Below are positions 1-10,253 of a stretch of 64,000 bases of DNA, piece by piece; the first letter of the stretch is position 1; the number at the start of each line of letters is the position of its first letter. Source of the DNA: Leptodactylus fallax (Eukaryota > Chordata > Amphibia > Anura > Leptodactylidae); assembly GCA_947044405.1 (NCBI GenBank), contig CAMRHE010000169.1, positions 1,798,501 to 1,862,500 on the forward strand. Reading direction: 5' to 3'. A model generated the notes under the pieces. It was not told the origin of the DNA. It saw only the letters and a list, made by a program, of their open reading frames with translations, and did no database searches. Both the position numbers and the translations under genes were made by a program.

Positions 1-804
1 AGAAGCCAGTTTCAAATATTATTCATTAAAGGAACAATACACAACTACAAACACTATGAGAATATATTGCCAACTTTGCACCAATTCTGTGACATAAACG
101 TTTACTTTCTGGAATATTTGTGCTTAGATCTGCAAACTTTTGTTGCCTTTCGCCACAGTAGACCCCTAGTGATAAGACATTTATCACCTCCTACAGCATA
201 CTGTGGACAGGTGATACATGTCCTTTGTGGAACAACCGCCTTAATTAAATACACAGATTTTTTTTTAATCTTTATTAAATCATTTTTTCCTTTTAGAGGT
301 CTGTAAAAAATAGCTAATAAATATGTATATTTTCTTTTAAACAGTACAATGGCCATATGAGTTGGAGTGAGTCACAGTCAGTCTGGTACAGCAGGTAACA
401 GGTTGGGTTTCTATATTCAGGATTTTTGTTGTTTTTGAAGCCAAAATCAGGAGTGTATTGAATAAAATAAGAGTATTGCCTTTCTATATACTTTCTCCCC
501 TTTATAATCCACACCTGGTTTTGGTTTCAAAAACAACAAAAAACCTGAACGTGGAAATTCATCCTTAGTATTTAATGGTTTCCAAGGGAGATGTATGGAT
601 TCTCTCTCACAATACGACAAAGAGATGTTTTAAGATCAGCCTTTGTAGTGTTATCTGTGATAGTATAGGAACTTCCACGTAAGAGCAAAATCACTGTCCA
701 ATACTAATGTTCTGTTGTACTACCTAGCATCTATTATAAGTAATCTATACGTAAAATAGTTCCAACAACATTCAGATTATGTACTGTAGTCCAAACACAG
801 TCAT
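1..804. other. AT-rich sequence, no gene recognised
   Basis: Unique-looking AT-rich sequence. Short open frames on both strands lack recognisable domains, and I see no convincing exon or repeat boundary. Confidence 0.6.
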
Positions 805-857
805 GATCCAGCACTTTGTTAAAAGTCCATCATGTTATTATTAACCCATTAAAATCC

Positions 858-889
<32 letters not shown>

Positions 890-904
890 TGTGTGTGTAT
901 ATAG

Positions 905-966
<62 letters not shown>

Positions 967-1207
967 GCCAGCACAAACATCTAAAATCCATGTCTTGCAC
1001 CCCTGGGGAGCGCTGGTTTACATGTTTCAGACCATCTTTTGGTTATGACTAAAGACCAGCAAATCTGAAATGTGTAATCCAGCGCTCCCCAGGGGTGCAC
1101 TACATGAAATTTTGATGTTTGTGCTGGTTTGCTTGTACAGATATAAATATATATGGATTTTAATGCCTTACTAATAAAATGATGGAATTTTAACAAAGTG
1201 CTGGATC
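805..1207. mobile_element. Palindromic MITE, about 400 bp, superfamily undetermined
   Basis: The left arm starts GATCCAGCACTTTGTTAAAA and the right arm ends with its near-perfect complement. Pairing continues inwards almost to the centre: both arms carry a block reading CACCCCTGGGGAGCGCTGG in one orientation or the other (around 1000 and 1090). The whole unit is therefore one long imperfect palindrome, as expected of a fold-back MITE. The left arm is enlarged by a TA then GA microsatellite that the right arm lacks. No coding capacity is seen. No clear target duplication is visible, so the superfamily is open. Confidence 0.75.
859..961 (+). repeat. Compound (TA)n / (GA)n microsatellite
   Basis: A TA tract (859-884), a short GT/TA bridge, and about 25 AG units (910-961) lie in the left arm of the palindromic MITE. 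The matching place in the right arm holds only a short degenerate TATA stretch, so the expansion came after the element formed. Confidence 0.9.
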
Positions 1208-1737
1208 GCTAATGTGTCTGGCCTGTGTATCAGAGGCTGGATCAAATGCAGTCTTTCAAGTGAGCTGACCATTGCTTTGCTTCTACTCAGGTGATTTAGG
1301 GGAGTTTATGTGCTATACATTTCTGAGATCCCTTCCTAATAATTGAAATAGAATGAATATTTTAGAATGAATTGCTTTTAGGAAATAATAATGATCAACC
1401 TGAGCTCAGTCATGTTTATGTATCTGAGTGAAGTGCCATCTGCTGGCCAGTCATGGTATTAGCTTTAGTATTTGCCTTCTTTTGAACCTTTGAAATTTCC
1501 TAATCCTGATTATCACACTTTATTTCCAATGCTCAACCCCATACAGTATTCATAGAAACTAATATACTATCCTTTGCTATATTACATGATATCCTATAAT
1601 TCTACAGAATACATATTTTGTTGAAATAAGAAAGAAAAACTAAAATGAATGTAATCAAGACAAAATTTTTATTTATTTATTTTTTAGATCAGAAAAAAGT
1701 CACTGACATTGGACATGGATATTAGTGTTTACAATAC
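1208..1737. other. No feature recognised
   Basis: AT-rich sequence without a convincing frame, RNA gene or repeat end. Confidence 0.5.
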
Positions 1738-2176
1738 CTAAAGGAGTTCTCCAGTATCAGACCAATATTGACAGACAAATGTCATTATTTGTATGATGAA
1801 AAGTTATATAAGATAGTTTATATAGCAATTTCTTACAGTATTCTGGATTTCTTCTTGCAGTCATTCATTCTGCTTATTTCCAGTGGATAAAAATCAGTCC
1901 ATGGTCATGTGATAAAGACAGAGACGCACATCTTGTTACAGTCACAGCACAATAATCAGACTTCTGCCTGGTCACATGACCATGGGCTGTCCATCAAATG
2001 ACCACAGACTGATTTTTATCCACTGAAAGTAAGGAGAATGAATGACAGCAAGCAGTGATCTAGAAAGCCATGAGGAATTGATACAGAAAGCATATTGGAA
2101 AATTGTACAACTTTTCCTTATATAAACAATAACATTTGTCTTTCATTATTTGTCTGAAGCTGGACAATCCCTTTAA
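1738..2176. mobile_element. T2/Kolobok-like palindromic MITE, older copy
   Basis: The right end reads CTGGACAATCCCT followed by TTAA. The left end is AAGGAGTTCTCCAG preceded by CTAA, a one-base decay of TTAA. The arms are complementary over long stretches; both contain the 'dACAAATGtcATTaTTTGTATgA'-type block and a pair of TGGTCATGTGA-like motifs flanking the centre. The interior matches the copy at 36760-37220, which shows that it is a family. No protein is encoded. TTAA target with a purine-run start is typical of T2/Kolobok elements. Confidence 0.65.
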
Positions 2177-3510
2177 AATACCATCACCAAAGTCCGAACA
2201 TTTTACTGCACCTTTGTATGTGAGCACATGTAATACCGTAACATTACTGTTTCTTAGTTTTATAGCTCTCAGCACCTGTACAGCCTAGATATATTTCTAG
2301 ATATATTGTATGAACCAGTAAATATATGACACATGGTTAGTTTAGCATATGGATGTAAATATGAAATAATAGTTTAGTTTATTGTTCTTGATGAGATAAA
2401 TATGCTGGATTACATTAAACAATGCATGTTATGTTACATCTCTAGTAGACCGTATTAGCAGGTCATGTGTGACCGAACTGTCAGACACTGTCAAAGTTGG
2501 ATTGTCCTTTTTAGCAGTAGTGATGACATGTCATGTCTCATCTTATGCTGCAATAGTAATCAGATTTTCCTGTTAAAATGCATTTAGAAGGAGGACCCCT
2601 TTAACAATATTCTCTGATAACAGTATGTCTATCAGGTAGGTTGTCAGCAGAGGAAAGAATGATATGGACTTTATTTCTAGGAACCTTTGCCTGACGTAAT
2701 GTGCCAGAGTACACCTCCTGTCATAAGCTCTGACCTGAAATAACAGGAAGTGTTATTTTTTACACTTGAGTACAAAATTCAGTGACTATGATATTGTATA
2801 TGTATACTAGACAGCAAGGAAAGCTCCACAGCAATTATTTCTCTCTCCTGCTTGAATTGCTTGTCAGCATGCATTCATATCTATGCTTAGTATTTTTTCT
2901 GCAGCCTTGTATACATGTAGCTTGTTCCTGTTGCAGTGTAAACTATAGCAGAGTATGAGCAGTTACCTGGCTGTCTGTCAAGTTTAATCTTACAGAAAGA
3001 GAATAAGGATATAGCAATGATTTACACAAAGCCCATTGTACAAGGCATAAAAGCGGATGTCCAGTAGAGGATTGTCAAAAAAGAGCAGGAAGACAGTAAA
3101 CATGGCAAAGGGAGTGCACTGAGTATCACATTAGTTCCTTTCCTTGAGCAAAACTACTGAAAAGGTGTCTAACATATCAGGTAGCAAGAAAGTGTCAATA
3201 GCCCATTAATAAACTTTGTCACAAAATGTACCCATTTTGCCCAGAGGTGGTGTTTATTTTTGGCTGCCCTTCCAGTGGCCACTTCTTTACTTTCATTGTC
3301 ATTGGCTTCCAGGGTGGCATATTTAGCAGGTGACCTTATCTTGTATTTCAGTCATTGTAGTGATACTCTTTATTGAATGAGCTGAACTTTCCTTTGGGGC
3401 ACAAGGCTTTAAGTAAAAAAAGAAAACCTGCCTTATGTGAATTTTCCCTACTAAATCTAGGTAGACCTTAGCAGGAAGAATCTGCATGGGGCAGGTGAGA
3501 TGACTAGGCC
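2177..3510. other. No gene recognised
   Basis: AT-rich sequence. An isolated GGACCCCTTTAA near 2587 resembles one end of a TTAA MITE, but no partner end was found. Short frames here have no recognisable domain. Confidence 0.45.
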
Positions 3511-3705
3511 TCAGTGCTTTTCACTGAAAGTCTGCAGTCCTCTGCGGACTTTCTGCTTCAATTATACCTATAGGGAAACTGCCGGCTTTTCTGTAGGTAT
3601 AATTGACATGCTGCGATTTCCAAAACCGCAATGATTTTGGAAATCGCAGTATGTGTGCTGCCTATATTTTTACGCAATGTGTGGATGGGATTTGCTAGAA
3701 TCCCT
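3511..3705 (+). mobile_element. PIF/Harbinger-like MITE fragment
   Basis: This piece shares the interior of the TAA-bounded MITE family at 6142, 19264, 22312 and 41816. Shared blocks are the CACTGAAAGTCTGCAG-type segment, TTTCTGCTTCAATTATACC, an inverted pair built on TGCGATTTCCAAAACCGC, and GTGTGGATGGGATTTGCTAG. The terminal GGCTAAGGCCCCA blocks are missing, so it is truncated at both ends. Non-coding. Confidence 0.6.
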
Positions 3706-3932
3706 AGGGTGGCTTCAAATAATAGAGCAGCACTTAACTTCTCCCGCTGTGCAGCTCTTGGACGCAACTGCATTCCACCTATAAGGGGCCATCTTGCAAT
3801 CTGGTTGATGCAGATTATGGCAATGACATTCTGGAAGCCAGAGTGACATGTGTTAATAAATACATCATGCAAGTCATACGCAAAATACAACACAATATTC
3901 AATACATTGCAACTTAGTAACATAAGGCCCTA

Positions 3933-4208
3933 TAAGGGTATGTTCACACAGTTTTTTGCTGGTGGATTTTGAGGTGGAATCCACCTGAAAATCTGCCTCA
4001 GAAAATGCCTCCCAACTCTCCCATTTATTTCGATAGATAGATCCTGAAGCTTCTTTTTTTCCTGTAGCTGAAAAATATGCTATATGAAAATATCTGCCTG
4101 ACCCCCACTGAAATGAATGGGGGTGTTGGGAGACTTTTGAGACAAATTTTAAGGCAGATTCTGCATCAAAAATCTGCCCTCAAAAAACTAAGTGTGAACT
4201 TATGCTTA
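3933..4208. mobile_element. Palindromic MITE, TAA-type target
   Basis: The left end is TAA then GGGTATGTTCACACAG. The right end is the approximate complement, GTGTGAACTTATGCT, followed by TAG (one change from TAA). Interior arms pair through a 'CAGATTTT..' block and a 'GAATGGGGG' / 'CCTCCCAACTCTCCCATT' block. Length and termini fit the TAA-duplicating MITE group seen elsewhere in the window. Non-coding. Confidence 0.55.
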
Positions 4209-4394
4209 GATGGACCCATGTTCAGGACTATTATTGCCAACAAGCGCTCCTAGGAAAGGTCGCTGCCAATAATCGCTCTGTCTAATAGCACTGCTGATCA
4301 ACTGACTAGTGAGCAGGTTAAAAGATATACATTATGGGCAGAGTATCCCCCTGTGTAATCAGAGCAGTGCTGCCGATAGTTTGCATCGGCCTAT

Positions 4395-4640
4395 TTAACC
4401 CCTTCCTGCCACAGCCATTTTTGAGATTTTAATTTTTTACTTCTCACCTTCCACAAGCTATAATTTTTTTATTTTTATGGTCACAGAGCTGTATGAATGC
4501 TTAATTTTTGAGGGATAAATTGTACTTCATTATGGTACCATCTAATGTTCTATACATTGTACTGGGAAGCGGAAAAAAAATTCAGAATGGGGTGGAATTA
4601 GAGGAAAACTGCATTTGCACAACTTTCTTACAAGCTTTGA
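4395..4640. mobile_element. Terminal fragment of a TTAA/CCCCTTCC repeat
   Basis: Starts TTAACCCCTTCCTGCC and continues into a block ending near ATTCAGAATGGGGTGGAATT. The reverse complement of that last block is at about 59420-59450, in the repeat that holds the Helitron. This is therefore an inverted fragment of the same large family. The opposite end is not present. TTAA followed by CC suggests a piggyBac-like origin, but this is tentative. Confidence 0.5.
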
Positions 4641-6138
4641 TTTTAGGGTGTTCACAGTGCAGCCAAAATGACGTATTACCTGTTATATATATTTTTTTAT
4701 GGTTTAGCATCTTAAAAAAAATCCATTCCCAAAACATTGGTTCCCTGTGCCAGATGATCAAAGTCCCCTTAGCTTCCCTCTCCATCCGTTGACCTCAGCC
4801 CAGGAGTTTCTTTCTCTTGCTCTGGCCTGTCTTGTGGCGACTGGGTTACAGCACCTACAGCAGGTCTCTCTGTCTGCACATGCGGTTAGTGTCACACTTT
4901 CTGTCACCACCTCCTAATATAACCTCCTCCCTATGGCAGCACCACGGTTTTAGCCTGGGTCTATGCTTACACCTGGCTCCTTCTCCTCCTGACTGGAAAG
5001 CGGAAAAAAAAAAACTGTTTCCTTGCAACCAGAAACACTGTATATTTTGGCTTCCCCATTTGCAGTGGTCTGTCTAACTCACAGAAGCAAAGGGAAAACA
5101 AGTAGACACAAGGGGACAAATAAAATCACACATAATAACAGTAGTAAGGTTTCCTTCCTTACAAATTTAACCTCTGCAGGAAAGTTTTGCAGCATCTAGT
5201 TAATGACAATAATTGACATTGAAGTTTTCAACATTTGTCATGGAGGCTTTTACTTGAAATCTGATTCCGACAACACAACACACCCGTACTAATCAATAGC
5301 ACCAAACATGCCCTGTGCCTCCCTTCCTTCTACATAAAACTGTCAGTCAGAAAGCAGGTGTTATTTGCCAGACGATTTCAATATAAATCAATACTTAAAG
5401 TTGTATTCTATTCCTTGCTAGAATCTTTAATTTATTTTTTTTATGAATTCTCATTTTAGAAAAAAAAAATCTGTACATCTATCTTTAAGCTATTTTTGAC
5501 CCTAAAAATGCTGAGCATTACTCTTGGATTACACATCGTCAGGTCTGGATGTTAGAAGTGCAGGTCACAGACTGATTTCCAAAAGGTTGTTTGTGTCAAA
5601 AGAGGTGCAAAAAGATACCTTTTATATCTGAAGATCCACTATTGTAAAGAAGTGGGGTCACTGCTAGATAGATTGGTAATTTACAGAATGTTTATCATTA
5701 GTGCTCCCATTGAAATGAATAGAGGCGCATCTGCGTCCACCACAACTACATTGGGAGTAAAACACCCCCCCCCCCGTTCTCAAGATCGGTGAGGGTCTTA
5801 TAGGTCAGATCAGCAATGTATAGGATAGAGGATAATAATTTTTTTTTTTGCATAACCCCTTTACGTAGCATAAATCCTACTATTTTGCTTTTTTCCTGCG
5901 AATCGCTACATAGGGTCTTAGCCTAAGGGTGCACCTTTTTTTTTGTATAATAAAGATTTTAAAGAAATCCTGACTCAAGATGGAGTAATGAAAAAAAAGT
6001 AACTTCTAGCAAAATGTGCCAAATCCATCAACTAGCATGTGTCATTGTGATACATTTGGTTCATCTTCTGACTACCTAGTCTAAGTTTTGTTGTCTAAAT
6101 ATTAGGCAGAATCAATCGGTCTGCTGTAATATTCTAAG
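4641..6138. other. No gene recognised
   Basis: Contains a poly-C run near 5762-5775 and several A/T runs. Short frames around 4817-5077 have no recognisable domain, and no splice-consistent exon series is apparent. Confidence 0.5.
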
Positions 6139-6141
6139 TAA

Positions 6142-6446
6142 GATCGGGGCCCCACGTGGTGTAAATCATCCACACATTTAGCGAATACCATCCACACATA
6201 GAAAAATATGTGCTGCGGAAAAGCTGCAATTTCTAAAACCATTGTGGTTTTGGAAATTGCAGCATGTCAATTGTACATACAGAAACGCTGGTAGTTTCCC
6301 TATAGGTATAATTGAAGCAGAAAGTCCGCAGAGGAAACCTCTGCAGATTTTCAGTGAAAATCACTGTGAAGAAAACCACAATGCGGTGCCGCCACGTTTT
6401 TCCCTCAGCGCTTTTTGGCTGCGGCCCACTACATGGGGCCTTAGCC
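6142..6446 (-). mobile_element. PIF/Harbinger-like MITE, TAA target duplication
   Basis: Bounded by TAA at 6139-6141 and 6447-6449. The ends are GATCGGGGCCCCACGTGG and CTACATGGGGCCTTAGCC, which are inverted relative to each other. The interior has the family's inverted pair around the 'TTTGGAAATTGCAGCATGTC' block and the GAAGCAGAAAGTCCGCAGAG segment. Orientation is opposite to the copy at 41816. A 3-bp TAA duplication with G-rich inverted ends is the PIF/Harbinger signature. No transposase frame. Confidence 0.7.
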
Positions 6447-6449
6447 TAA

Positions 6450-7094
6450 ATGTCCAAGACTGGGGCTTCGTAATGGGCCCACTACCCTCGGCTCCTGAAG
6501 TAGTGCACACTAGCTGTTAGACTATCAGTAACTGAATTGCCCCCGTCACCATCCCCTTCCTTAGCAATCCATAGTATTAACATTTATAATACATACATAC
6601 ATTTTTCCCCACACAATATTCCACAATTGGTTGTGCACAGATTCTCCCCCACCCCAATGGTGCCCTAGCCAACCACCTATGTTACCTACCCTTCTGACAT
6701 GAAACTATAACACAACACAAAAATTATTTTGACTGAATTTTCCTAAACTGACCCCAGGAAATGCAAAACATTCCTAATGTCCTAATACCGGCATCAAATT
6801 AAAAAAAACACTTAGTTTTATTAAAATCACACAAAATCCATAGCGGAATACACAAAAAAACACTGGTTATGTGTTTCAGGCCATGAAATGGCTCTTAGTT
6901 TCATCAAGAACTGTTTCTCTGAAAAAAACTAATATGTGTTATTGCATGCATATTGTTGCATGTGTATTCTCTGAAAAAATACTGGTGCACTTATATAGTC
7001 TGTCACCCCATTTTCTATGTTTTGTCATACCACGCTATCCATTTGGCCCAGGTGTTTTTAATTAGCAGAAGACAATATAACGGCATCCACCAAC
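6450..7094. other. No gene recognised
   Basis: AT-rich sequence with short overlapping frames on both strands and no domain I recognise. Confidence 0.5.
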
Positions 7095-7097
7095 TAA

Positions 7098-7339
7098 GCG
7101 CCCTTGCACGTGACCAAGTCCCATCTGTGGGAAAAGATCTGTGTGTGGGTGGTAGGACCTGGACTGAACTCGATCGTCTGCATAGTAACCACTGCATCAT
7201 AGTCAGTTATGATACAGTGAGCTCCCGAACAGTTCGATTGCTACAGTAATGAAGTGACATAACGTTCAGTTTAGTCCAGGTCCTACTGGCCACACACAGA
7301 CTGTTTCCCACAGACAGGACTCCACATGTGGAAGTGCCC
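7098..7339. mobile_element. PIF/Harbinger-like palindromic MITE
   Basis: Flanked by TAA at 7095-7097 and 7340-7342. Left terminus GCGCCCTTGCACGTG pairs with right terminus CACATGTGGAAGTGCCC. Inverted pairing goes deep: TGTGGGAAAAGATCTGTGTG in the left arm against CACACACAGACTGTTTCCCA in the right, and GGTAGGACCTGGACTGAACT against AGTTTAGTCCAGGTCCTAC. Non-coding. Confidence 0.75.
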
Positions 7340-7495
7340 TAACAATTGGTTATTTGTCATCTGCGCCTTTTTTAGCCATAGTTTTCACAGGTGCAACTTT
7401 TTTTTACTAATTTTACTGTGTTATCTATTTATGATGGAGGCACACTTCCTTTTTTTGGCCATGTATTCGCACATATATTTTTTAACCACTTCCAT

Positions 7496-8243
7496 ACCAT
7501 ATGCTTTACCCCCCTTCCAGACCAGACTCATTTTTGGTTTTTTTTGTATGTGCCGTTTTGAGGGCTGTATTTTTATCATTTGTGTTATTCAAAATATATA
7601 ATTTCTGCTTCTTTTTTCGTTGACACATAGAGCTTTATTTTTATGTTGTTTTTATTTTTGCATGTGTTTTTTATATATCTGGGAAAATATAAACAAATGA
7701 GGAGGGAAAACGTGTCTGTTTTTCACCTTTCATTTTTTTTATTTAATAACACAAAGTGCTACTAAAAAAATTAATAAAATAGTTTTTACTCTCCATTATG
7801 GTAATTTTTATTTTTTAATTCGTGATGTCGGGGGTGGGGCTGTAATAAGGGCATTTTATTGGCGTATTAATTTATTTATTTTTTAAATTATTTTATTTAC
7901 ATTTTTTTAAACTTTTCTATTAATTTTTTTCCCCATAAGGTCATAATAGACCTTTGGGGACATCTGATTACTTTTTTTTTGTGGGGGAGGCTCATTTTCC
8001 CTGTAACTGGGGCTGGTACAGTTGCAGGATGAATACAGCCTCCTGTGCATTGAGCACTGTATACACAGCGATCGCGATGGCAGGGAAGGTAATAAAACTT
8101 CCCTGTCTTCTCTCTGGGAGCTCCGGCTGAAGTTACAGCTAGCTCCCTGTTTCAGCAGCTGCACAAAATTGTGCCGGTACGTCCTTGGAGAACTAGACAA
8201 CCACCTTCCGAACGTATATACCCAATGGGCGGTCCGGAAGTGG
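7496..8243. mobile_element. piggyBac-like non-autonomous element, TTAA target
   Basis: Flanked by TTAA at 7492-7495 and 8244-8247. Terminal inverted repeats start CCACTTCCATACC at the left and CCACTTCCGGACC when the right end is read on the other strand. The sequence is colinear with the copy at 52552-53505 through the shared GAGGGAAAACGTGTCTGTTT, ACAAAGTGCTACTAAAAA and CTCTGGGAGCTCCGGCTGAA blocks. Open frames at the right end (8022-8552 plus, 7907-8539 minus) overlap each other, run beyond the element and have no transposase motif, so I read them as chance. piggyBac elements use TTAA and usually begin CCY. Confidence 0.6.
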
Positions 8244-8247
8244 TTAA

Positions 8248-9070
8248 AGAGTCGCACTTGCGTAATAAATATTGCACAAAATGCACCAGGTTGGATTGTG
8301 ATTCCAAAGCTGTCTGACATGACTGCCCATGTAAAGGAGTGCATTTGCACTTTTCTTTTGTGCATTTTTAAAAGGGTGCATAAACATACAGCAAGAAAAG
8401 AGACTCCACTTTGGCCACACTCCATTTTCCCTACAAAAATCAAAAGTAGCGAGGGCAGCATAACATCTGGAATAAAAAAAGGCACAGATACATCAGAAAT
8501 AAAGCATAGTGCAAAAAAAAAAAACAAGGAAAAAGGCACAAATTACACCTAAAGAATGCACAAATAGATTAATAAATGTGAGAGCATCAGACACCAAGAG
8601 AAGCTGAAAGAAGAGGTGAGGGAAACTGAATATAATTATTTGTTATTTTTTTATACCTCACCTGGGCTTCAACCTATTTAACACTTATTACTTAGCGTTT
8701 GAGTCTCAGTATGAGACTCCATCCCCCATTCTGCTTAAAATCGGCAGAGAGAAAAGTCCTGCAAGGAGGACTTTTCTCTCCACCATTTTTTACGGAAACG
8801 GGTGGAAACCCAACATGTATCTGCTTTTTAAGTGGATAGGGTTTCCAATTTTTGGGTCCCCAAGCCCGAAGGATGGAAACCTGAACGCTAGTGTGAACCT
8901 AGCGATACTCTTGGGTCTGAAGAGACTCCAGAGTATAATAATTTCACTTCTGGTTCTACCGAACAAGTTTGACCCAAAATGAATCTTTGAGCTGACCCAC
9001 AACTGAAATGAATCTTCAGAGGCTTGCCCATCCCTACATAACAGCAACGGGCATTAATTGTGGGCTAGTA
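8248..9070. other. Unassigned repeat-like sequence with hairpins
   Basis: Holds a small inverted repeat around 8750-8779 (AGAAAAGTCCT / AGGACTTTTCT). A second imperfect hairpin lies at 8905-8937 (ATACTCTTGGGTCT against AGACTCCAGAGTAT). A close relative of the second hairpin lies beside the minisatellite at 61965-62008, so this is probably a fragment of that repeat family. No gene is seen. Confidence 0.45.
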
Positions 9071-9082
9071 ATAGAACAGATG

Positions 9083-9256
9083 GGTCCCCCCCCCCCCCCG
9101 GGCGGGGGGGAAAAAAAAAAAGCCCTCTCCCCCCCCTTGTGTGTTTTTTTTAAAAAAAACGGGGTTTTCCCTGGCGGGAAAAAAAAAAAAATGGGCTCGT
9201 CTTTAGAAAAAAAAAGGGTTTAAAAAAAAATATAAACTTTTTTTTTTTTTTTATTT
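9083..9256. other. Homopolymer-dominated tract, probable assembly or sequencing artefact
   Basis: Runs of C, G, A and T of 7-15 bases follow one another almost without interruption. The tract sits exactly where the first ~65 bp of the 5' LTR should be. Neighbouring DNA and the intact 3' LTR look nothing like it. Low-quality consensus or bad gap filling is the simplest reading; real microsatellite decay is less likely. Confidence 0.6.
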
Positions 9257-10209
9257 CCGCAGTGGATTCAGAGACCCCAGGCATTCAGTGCAAGTTTTGT
9301 TTTGTAAATACAGTGAGTCAGACACATGTGAGGCAGAGCTGCTGGGGGGAGAGATGTGAGCAGAGCTGCTGAGACAGACATGTTATGTCTGGGGGAGTCT
9401 AAGAGCCACTTGTTCCTCTTTACTTCACAGTATATAGTTAGGTATGTGTTACCCCCTATATACTCACAGGACCTAGCTAGTAACCGTAGTTAGGGATCCA
9501 TATATATATATAGTTCAGGGCAGTGATAGGTTAGGCTTCCGAAGGCCAACTAGCTAGTTAGAGGCCCGGTGGCACTAGTAGTTTAGCTGGCAGGTTAAGG
9601 ACTCAGTATTAGGGTAGTCAGGCCTGTATCTACTGCCGTCACCGTCGCCCTGTTTGCTGCCTGTGAAGAATCTCACCATCATCATCATCTCCTGATCGGC
9701 TGTCTGTCATCTCCTGGAAGAATCCGAGGATCCACAGTCATCCACAGGGGCCCCTGCATCTCTTCTGTTGCCTGGAGGTATTGTGCACTGGACTCTTGCT
9801 ATATATCTATATATATACCCGGGTATATAACCTAAGACGGTTGAGGACTTGCTGGTTGTTGTAGTATTGCTGTGTTCTGAGTATATTTTATGTATGTATT
9901 ATTACCCTGTTGATTCTTATAAAGCTACTGTTATAACCTTATGTGGTATCTGTATGTATTCTTCAGACTGTGAGATTAGTACAGTGATCCTTGTTAAGGC
10001 TACTAACTGTACTTCATGGGTAAGTCCCAGGAAGAGATTCTCCCTGTAATACAGAGGCTCTATCCTGGGTGGAGGCACTGATATATTTCATATATGTTCC
10101 CACTCTTCCCTTCAGCGAAGGCTTCAGGTCCCATTATACACACAGGTCAGCGCCAGAGTCTGTTGCGGGAGGGATAATACTCATCCCCCCCCCCCCAAAT
10201 AGGGCTACA
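9257..10209 (+). repeat. 5' LTR of the Gypsy element, first ~65 bp missing
   Basis: Colinear with 15648-16600 of the 3' LTR. Clear identity begins near GGATTCAGAGACCCC; the terminal TGTAGGGAACTGCC block of the 3' LTR is absent. It ends AATAGGGCTACA as the 3' copy does. Differences from the 3' LTR are T/C near 9473, G/C near 9617, one fewer TA unit near 9510, and the C-tract before AAATAGGG (12 C versus A plus 10 C). Confidence 0.93.
9814..9830 (+). promoter_or_regulatory. TATA-like element in the 5' LTR
   Basis: A 14-bp perfect palindrome TATACCCGGGTATA (9814-9827) overlaps TATATAA (9824-9830). It lies about 380 bp before the LTR end, a plausible place for the promoter of the genomic RNA. 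Assignment is by motif and position only; the transcription start is unknown. Confidence 0.4.
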
Positions 10210-10211
10210 TT

Positions 10212-10229
10212 TGGAGGCACTGCTGAGAT
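10212..10229 (+). promoter_or_regulatory. Candidate primer-binding site
   Basis: Two bases after the LTR end (CTACA, 10209) comes TGGAGGCACTGCTGAGAT. The TGG start and 2-nt spacing are as expected for a tRNA-primed LTR element. The first six and last several bases resemble a site for tRNA-Gln, but the middle does not fit well, so I leave the tRNA identity open. Confidence 0.65.
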
Positions 10230-10253
10230 TTAGAAGTGGGAATAGTCATTGAT

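Noticed and set aside
7907..8552. Open frames of 210 codons (minus) and 176 codons (plus)
   Set aside because: They overlap each other across the right end of a non-autonomous repeat, start in T-rich simple sequence and show no domain; the homologous copy at 52552 does not preserve them.
9849..10049. 66-codon frame present in both LTRs (also 16241-16441)
   Set aside because: Duplicated simply because the LTRs are identical; no ATG start at its beginning and no domain.
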